Made by a program: the position numbers and the translations under genes. From Spirochaetaceae bacterium (GTDB lineage: Bacteria > Spirochaetota > Spirochaetia > Treponematales > Breznakiellaceae), in the NCBI GenBank assembly GCA_031290205.1, contig JAITNZ010000076.1, positions 1 through 7,775 on the forward strand: a stretch of 7,775 nucleotides of DNA, given 5' to 3'. This document shows, piece by piece, positions 1 to 3,535 of this stretch. Under the pieces are notes generated by a model, which was given only the letters and a program-made list of their open reading frames with translations, ran no database searches and was not told the origin of the DNA. The first letter of the stretch is position 1. Every line of letters begins with the position of its first letter.

Positions 1-2
1 CA

Positions 3-209
3 ATGGCCAATTATTGGCATTTTCAGCTCTTTACAAAAGATAATGCGGGAAACATCATTCCCAGAAATAAAAGCAATGCCAGATCGAAACATCTTGCAAA
101 ATATGTTCTTGAAAATATCATGCTAAAAGCTATGTGTCAAACGACCGATGTAAAACCATTTCGGCGTGATGATTTTGACAAAGTGCTAGAGGCAAGCCCC
201 ACAGTATAG
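3..209 (+). CDS. Unrecognised small protein, possibly the C-terminal part of a larger ORF
   Basis: This frame encodes 68 residues from an ATG three bases inside the window to a TAG at 207-209. The frame is open to the left edge, so the ATG may be internal and the upstream ribosome binding site cannot be inspected. The product is polar and basic (KDNAGN, RNKSNARSKH, KPFRRDDFDK), with one moderately hydrophobic helix-like stretch around YVLENIMLKAM. No signal peptide, membrane segment or catalytic motif is visible, and I do not recognise the family. It lies on the same strand as ppaC but 137 bases upstream, separated by a structured leader, so co-transcription is uncertain. It could also be a chance open frame at the edge of a longer gene. 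Confidence 0.42.
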   Translation: MANYWHFQLFTKDNAGNIIPRNKSNARSKHLAKYVLENIMLKAMCQTTDVKPFRRDDFDKVLEASPTV

Positions 210-269
210 TTGTGGTTATTGGAAAAGGTGCATGGCGCCGTGTTGATTTTTGAAATTGATTTATAGGAG

Positions 270-287
270 GCGTCAATGACGCTTTTT
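270..287 (+). promoter_or_regulatory. Short hairpin with T-run enclosing a start codon
   Basis: GCGTC (270-274), loop AAT, GACGC (278-282), then TTTTT (283-287). The five-base GC-rich stem followed by five Ts resembles a weak intrinsic terminator. It begins at the last base of the TAGGAGG ribosome binding site (264-270) and encloses the ATG at 276-278. It could end transcription from the upstream ORF, attenuate ppaC, or mask translation initiation. The stem is short, so chance pairing is possible. Confidence 0.4.
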
Positions 288-338
288 GACCTTCCGTTTT
301 ATAAGCAAGCGGGGTACAAGCCAGTTGGCTTTTTATAG
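276..338 (+). CDS. Candidate 20-codon leader peptide upstream of ppaC
   Basis: An ATG at 276 opens a 20-codon frame ending in TAG at 336-338. It begins MTLFDLPF and ends KPVGFL. The main support is a near-consensus Shine-Dalgarno, TAGGAGG at 264-270, spaced five bases from the ATG; this is stronger than the site in front of any of the larger genes here. The stop codon lies inside the ppaC Shine-Dalgarno (AGGAG, 337-341), a layout expected for translational coupling or for a leader peptide controlling the next gene. The peptide is aromatic-rich (three Phe and two Tyr) with no run of a single codon, so classical amino-acid attenuation is not evident. The start codon sits in a small hairpin. The family is not recognised, and the peptide may be untranslated. 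Confidence 0.4.
   Translation: MTLFDLPFYKQAGYKPVGFL
318..334 (+). promoter_or_regulatory. Second short hairpin with T-run before ppaC
   Basis: AAGCC (318-322), loop AGTT, GGCTT (327-331), followed by TTT (332-334). The five-base stem lies within the last codons of the mini-ORF, just before the ppaC ribosome binding site. Together with the hairpin at 270-282 it gives two stem-plus-T-run elements in about 65 bases, a layout seen in attenuators. A ribosome reading the mini-ORF would unfold it. The stem is small, and its function is inferred. Confidence 0.3.
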
Positions 339-341
339 GAG
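337..341 (+). promoter_or_regulatory. ppaC ribosome binding site overlapping the leader stop codon
   Basis: AGGAG at 337-341, five bases before the ATG at 347, fixes the ppaC start. Its first two bases are the last two bases of the TAG that ends the mini-ORF, so a ribosome finishing that frame would stand on this site. Confidence 0.7.
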
Positions 342-346
342 TTGAT

Positions 347-2014
347 ATGCCGGAAAAGAGAAAAATTTATATCATGGGGCACCGTAACCCCGATACCGAT
401 TCATGCGTGTCGGCGGCGGCTTATGCACGGCTTAAACACCTTTTGGGAGAGACCGGCGCTGTCGCGGTGCGCGGCGGAAAACTCTCGCCGCAGACAGAAT
501 ATATATTCGAACGTTTCGCCGTGCCGGTGCCGCAATACATCCCCGATATGATACCGAAAGTCGCATACTATATGAACCGTAATGTTACTCCGGTGCGGGG
601 GAACACCTCGCTCTGGAAAGCTGTTTCCGAAATGGAAGCGCGTAAAACAAAAGTAATTCCAGTTGTTGAAGAAGACGGTACATACTGTAGTATGTTAAAT
701 TATAATGCCTTCGCCCATAATATATTAAATATATTAAACCCCGAAACAGCAACATTGTTTTCCACCAATATTAATTTAATAACTGAAACATTAAACGCGC
801 AACAGGTGCTCGGCTTTAAAACCGAAGAATTATTTAAGTGCGTCATCATCGTTGTATCTGACAGCATCGAAACATTCCGTAAAACATTGAGCCTGCACAT
901 GCCCGAAAACGCCGTTATTATCACCGCGGACAGGCGTGATGTGCAGGAGTATAGCATAGAGAGCGGCGTACGCGCCATTGTTCTTTCTTCAGGGACGGTG
1001 TTAGACAAAGACCTCCGCGAAAAAGCTGAAAAGAAAGGCGTGTCGGTGTTGATTAGTCCGTATCGTTCGGCGGAAACCGCGATGCTCGTGATGTATTCCG
1101 CGCCGGCTTCCGAAATGGCCGACAAAACAGCGCATAAACCGGTAAAGGCACTGGATACGATACGCTATGCGCGTCCGCTCCTCCGTGAATCGCCGAACAG
1201 AACCCTCCCCGTTGTTGATGATAACAATAAACTTATCGGCGCCATTTCCGAAAGCGATCTACTCGGCGAACCCAACGTCAATATTATATTGGTTGATCAT
1301 AATGAATTATCGCAGGCCCTTGAAGGCATAGAAAATTATACATTACTTGAAATAATCGATCATCACCGTCTTGGCAATCTTAATACACGCGATCCTATTA
1401 CATTTATTAACAGACCCGTCGGCGCTACCTGCACGATTATCGTATCACTGTATAAATTGAACCGCATACCGATTCCAAAAAATATCGCGTCAATTTTACT
1501 CGCCGGCATTTTGGCCGATACACTTGTTCTGCAATCGGCAACGGTAACGGAAGAAGATAAAGACACGGCGCTCTTTCTTTCCAACATCACTAATTTGGAT
1601 ATTGAAAAACTCGGCGCGGAAATTATTTCCGCCGGTAACAAACTCGGTAACAGAACAGCCGAAGAAATTATTCGTCAGGATATGAAAGAGTACAACGAAG
1701 CAAATACAATATTTACTATAAGCCAGATTGAAGTTGAATCAACCGAGGAAATTTTGGCGCGTAAAGATGAATTTTTACAAGAGCTCGAAATAGAGAGGCG
1801 CAGCCGCGAAGCCGTATTCTGCGCGATTATGATCACCGATGTTATAAAATTAACAAGCTATATGATGATCGCCGGTAAAAATGAATTTATGCAGGTGCTT
1901 GATTTACCGCCGAAAGAGGCGGGCGTTTTTTTCCTGCGCGGCATAGTTTCCCGCAAAAAACAGCTCGTCCCGCTCCTTTCCGAACAAATCGAAAAACTGC
2001 AAACAGCACCCTGA
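347..2014 (+). CDS. ppaC: Manganese-dependent family II inorganic pyrophosphatase with CBS-DRTGG-CBS regulatory insert
   Basis: This enzyme hydrolyses pyrophosphate to two phosphates in the cytosol, pulling forward biosynthetic reactions that release PPi. The 555-residue protein has the full CBS-PPase order. The N-terminal DHH part carries GHRNPDTDS (metal-binding His12, Asp16, Asp18). CBS1 spans about 68-125, and a DRTGG-type domain about 135-245 (ADRRDVQ at 194-200; LSSG at 213-216 where the namesake motif would be). CBS2 spans about 255-306. The DHH domain then resumes with VDHNE (Asp317), DHHRLG (338-343) and ILADT (Asp391). A DHHA2 domain ends with the substrate-binding SRKK (535-538). 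All expected metal and phosphate ligands appear present, and length matches clostridial CBS-DRTGG enzymes. In that family the CBS domains bind adenine nucleotides, with AMP/ADP inhibiting; diadenosine polyphosphates activate the DRTGG type. The start is set by AGGAG at 337-341. It is followed 10 bases later by tcdA. Confidence 0.95.
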   Translation: MPEKRKIYIMGHRNPDTDSCVSAAAYARLKHLLGETGAVAVRGGKLSPQTEYIFERFAVPVPQYIPDMIPKVAYYMNRNVTPVRGNTSLWKAVSEMEARKTKVIPVVEEDGTYCSMLNYNAFAHNILNILNPETATLFSTNINLITETLNAQQVLGFKTEELFKCVIIVVSDSIETFRKTLSLHMPENAVIITADRRDVQEYSIESGVRAIVLSSGTVLDKDLREKAEKKGVSVLISPYRSAETAMLVMYSAPASEMADKTAHKPVKALDTIRYARPLLRESPNRTLPVVDDNNKLIGAISESDLLGEPNVNIILVDHNELSQALEGIENYTLLEIIDHHRLGNLNTRDPITFINRPVGATCTIIVSLYKLNRIPIPKNIASILLAGILADTLVLQSATVTEEDKDTALFLSNITNLDIEKLGAEIISAGNKLGNRTAEEIIRQDMKEYNEANTIFTISQIEVESTEEILARKDEFLQELEIERRSREAVFCAIMITDVIKLTSYMMIAGKNEFMQVLDLPPKEAGVFFLRGIVSRKKQLVPLLSEQIEKLQTAP

Positions 2015-2024
2015 TTTTATTACC

Positions 2025-2801
2025 ATGAATCCGATTTTTCAAAGATTGGCGCTTATCACCGGAGAGGATGTGCTGGCCGCATTGTCGAGGACGAATGTAG
2101 CGGTTTTCGGACTGGGCGGGGTGGGGGGCTGGTGCGCCGAGGCGCTTGTCCGTTCCGGTATAGAACATATCACAATTGTTGATTCGGATACGGTGTGCGT
2201 TACCAATATCAACCGGCAGGTCGAAGCGACAACAAAAACAATAGGGGATTTTAAGGCCGATGTTTTAAAAACACGGCTCCTTGAAATAAATCCCCGCTGC
2301 AATGTAACGGCATTGAATAAAGTTTTTTCACGCGAAAACAAAGATATGTTTGATTTAAAAAAAAACGATTATATTATTGACGCCATTGATAGTTTAACGT
2401 ACAAGCTCGATTTAATTGAAGAAGCCGCCGCCGCCGGTAAAAAACTATTTTCCTGTATGGGTATGGCGCAGAAACTCGATCCGAGGCAAATTATCTGCGC
2501 GGATATATGGGAAAGTTCCGGCTGCCCTCTGGCCCGCCTCGTGCGCTCCGGTTTGCGTAAAAGAGGTTTTACCGGCAACTTTACCGTTGTATACAGCAAA
2601 GAACGCCTGCCTCTACGCACTGAAATCGCCGCCGCCTGCGGCTCCCCGCTCTGCCTCTGTTCGTCAAAAAACAAATGCGGCAACGATGCGAAAGAATGGT
2701 GTTCATCAAAGAAAGTCATCAACGGCAGCGCGGTAACCGTCACCGCGACAGCGGGCATGATCCTGGCAAGTCTGGTGATTCAGGCCGTCCATTCAGCATG
2801 A
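2025..2801 (+). CDS. tcdA: tRNA threonylcarbamoyladenosine dehydratase (E1-like, TcdA/CsdL/YgdL family)
   Basis: This enzyme uses ATP to activate the t6A carboxylate at position 37 of ANN-decoding tRNAs and closes it to cyclic ct6A. The 258 residues start with the family's N-terminal helix, followed by the Rossmann nucleotide loop GLGGVGG (29-35). Next come the ribose-binding Asp53 (VDSD), the family-typical VCVTNINRQ (57-65) and DAID (119-122). The C-terminus, NGSAVTVTATAGM (233-245), matches the family's usual end. E. coli TcdA is slightly longer at 268 residues. An unusual cysteine-rich stretch lies at 205-226 (Cys205, 210, 212, 218, 226). The ATG is 10 bases after the ppaC stop and has no clear Shine-Dalgarno, so translation probably depends on ribosomes arriving from ppaC. 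The related E1-like proteins MoeB and ThiF are less likely because of the TNINRQ and C-terminal signatures. Confidence 0.9.
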   Translation: MNPIFQRLALITGEDVLAALSRTNVAVFGLGGVGGWCAEALVRSGIEHITIVDSDTVCVTNINRQVEATTKTIGDFKADVLKTRLLEINPRCNVTALNKVFSRENKDMFDLKKNDYIIDAIDSLTYKLDLIEEAAAAGKKLFSCMGMAQKLDPRQIICADIWESSGCPLARLVRSGLRKRGFTGNFTVVYSKERLPLRTEIAAACGSPLCLCSSKNKCGNDAKEWCSSKKVINGSAVTVTATAGMILASLVIQAVHSA

Positions 2802-2804
2802 AAT

Positions 2805-3131
2805 CTATGCGCTTTTAATTTCTTTAATATATTCCAGCATGAAGCTTATTATCCGGCTTCGTGTAAAACGTTCCGGCAGCCATTTTTCATTGGATATTTT
2901 TTTGTAACTGGATAGAAACATTGATTTTCGACCGGATAAATCGGCTCTCAATAATGTTATTATCCAGTTTTCCACACCATCCAGGAATAATAAATGGGAA
3001 AATTGTGCCAAAAAAACCGGAACACCGTGGTTGTCTTTTCTTATACTGAGGCTCTTGAGGACAGGTCGCAGGAAAACAATAGCGCAATTCAAGTCGTTGC
3101 AGAACGGCTGATTTTTAAATTCAATAGCCAT
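2805..3131 (-). CDS. Unrecognised 108-residue protein, second gene of a two-gene cassette
   Basis: The family is not recognised. The ATG lies two bases after the stop codon of the preceding minus-strand gene, with no good Shine-Dalgarno at normal distance (the nearest, AGGGAG, is 21 bases away), so translation is probably coupled. The protein has two cysteines near the N-terminus (Cys11, Cys16) and alternating hydrophobic stretches around CAIVFLRPVL and VPVFLAQFSHLLFLDG. Charged residues interrupt these, so a membrane helix is unlikely. The C-terminus is basic (SRIISFMLEYIKEIKSA). A position behind a ~72-residue partner would fit the toxin of a type II toxin-antitoxin module, but no toxin motif (PIN, RelE, Doc, HEPN) is visible. 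Its stop codon is three bases from that of tcdA, which converges on it. AT-rich composition relative to the flanking genes suggests acquisition. Confidence 0.6.
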   Translation of the reverse strand: MAIEFKNQPFCNDLNCAIVFLRPVLKSLSIRKDNHGVPVFLAQFSHLLFLDGVENWIITLLRADLSGRKSMFLSSYKKISNEKWLPERFTRSRIISFMLEYIKEIKSA

Positions 3132-3133
3132 TT

Positions 3134-3352
3134 TTACATTACCGAACGGGAACTCCCTGCTATTTTTCTAAGCGTCTCCTTTTTTATTCTCTCAATATTT
3201 TTAGTAATATAATCATTTGAATAGTTTTTGCCATGTTCCTTAATCGCATCAATGGCGGCAAAAACAGATCCCTGGCTTAAAACGCCAACACCTTCGAGAT
3301 TGATAATTTCTAATTCCGCAAGCTCTGCCCTAAGATTTCTGCCTTCATTCAT
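3134..3352 (-). CDS. Unrecognised 72-residue protein, first gene of a two-gene cassette (antitoxin-like position)
   Basis: The protein begins MNEGRNLRAELAEL and ends SSRSVM. Two ATGs are possible. I chose 3352 because GGAAGG (3365 to 3360 on the minus strand) lies seven bases upstream. The alternative ATG at 3367 would add five residues but has no ribosome binding site and would leave only about 12 bases of leader after the predicted promoter. The product looks largely helical: an acidic N-terminal half, then a basic C-terminal half (TKNIERIKKETLRKIAG) that could contact nucleic acid or a partner. It is followed two bases later by the 108-residue gene. A small first gene, tight coupling and its own promoter resemble an antitoxin, but no helix-turn-helix, AbrB or Phd signature can be identified. 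Other small two-gene cassettes remain possible. Confidence 0.62.
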   Translation of the reverse strand: MNEGRNLRAELAELEIINLEGVGVLSQGSVFAAIDAIKEHGKNYSNDYITKNIERIKKETLRKIAGSSRSVM

Positions 3353-3385
3353 AACCACACCTTCCATATAAAATAAAGTTACCGC

Positions 3386-3415
3386 ATTTTACCGGATTTG
3401 TCTAGCCCCTGTCAA
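3386..3415 (-). promoter_or_regulatory. Sigma70-type promoter of the two-gene cassette
   Basis: On the minus strand, TTGACA (3415 to 3410, perfect -35) is separated by 18 bases from TAAAAT (3391 to 3386, five of six matches to the -10 consensus). Transcription would start near 3379, giving a leader of about 27 bases to the ATG at 3352. This is the best promoter in the window and implies expression of the cassette independent of rpoC. Confidence 0.72.
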
Positions 3416-3418
3416 CGC

Positions 3419-3442
3419 ACCCCCGCAGGGGGTTTTTGTTTT
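3419..3442 (+). terminator. Intrinsic terminator acting on plus-strand transcripts
   Basis: CCCCC (3420-3424), loop GCA, GGGGG (3428-3432), with an outer A-T pair (3419/3433), then TTTTTGTTTT (3433-3442). In the minus direction the hairpin is preceded, not followed, by the homopolymer tract, so it should act only on plus-strand RNA. The nearest plus-strand gene upstream is tcdA, ending 618 bases earlier. It would stop tcdA read-through before it entered rpoC antisense. Confidence 0.72.
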
Positions 3443-3491
3443 GCTTTCACTTTGATAAAGGCGGTATCGCGCCATATCTTACCTAAGGCAG

Positions 3492-3513
3492 AACAAAAGG
3501 GCCTGTGGCCCCC
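3492..3513 (-). terminator. rpoC intrinsic terminator
   Basis: Read on the minus strand: GGGCC (3511 to 3507), loop ACA, GGCCC (3503 to 3499), then TTTTGTT (3498 to 3492), starting 13 bases past the rpoC stop. Two further Gs (3513, 3512) can wobble-pair with the first Ts. It separates rpoC from the downstream cassette. The T-run is short and interrupted. Confidence 0.6.
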
Positions 3514-3516
3514 TGT

Positions 3517-3535
3517 GACACCGCTAGTCGGTGTC
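3517..3535 (-). other. Seven-base-pair hairpin spanning the rpoC stop codon
   Basis: GACACCG (3517-3523) and CGGTGTC (3529-3535) are a perfect inverted repeat around a five-base loop that contains the rpoC TAG (3526 to 3524). No T-run follows directly, and the rpoC terminator hairpin begins a few bases further on. It may stabilise the mRNA 3' end or help the terminator, or be incidental. Confidence 0.45.

Noticed and set aside
175..210. TTGACA (175-180) with TATAGT (205-210) as a promoter for ppaC
   Set aside because: The 24-base spacer is far outside the 16-18 bases expected, and no better -10 sits at the right distance. I found no convincing sigma70 promoter in 1-346.
207..338. In-frame continuation of the first ORF through TAG codons at 207 and 264 to a third TAG at 336, suggesting TAG read-through or a decayed gene
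   Set aside because: Two stops in about 43 codons is what chance predicts, the mini-ORF has its own ribosome binding site, and TAG is the real stop codon of rpoC, so systematic TAG recoding is unlikely.
716..738. Direct repeat of TATATTAAA
   Set aside because: It encodes a short Asn-Ile-Leu repetition inside ppaC and is too short and isolated to be a repeat element.
2732..2760. CGCGGT...ACCGCG inverted repeat near the end of tcdA as a terminator for the minus-strand cassette
   Set aside because: It lies in tcdA coding sequence and is not followed by a T-run in the minus direction.
2837..2866. GAAGC...GGCTTC stem after tcdA as its terminator
   Set aside because: The loop is about ten bases, no T-run follows on the plus strand, and the sequence is inside the minus-strand coding region.
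2887..3087. An alternative 66-codon minus-strand frame inside the 108-residue gene
   Set aside because: It overlaps in another frame, lacks the coupled start, and the longer frame fits the two-gene layout.
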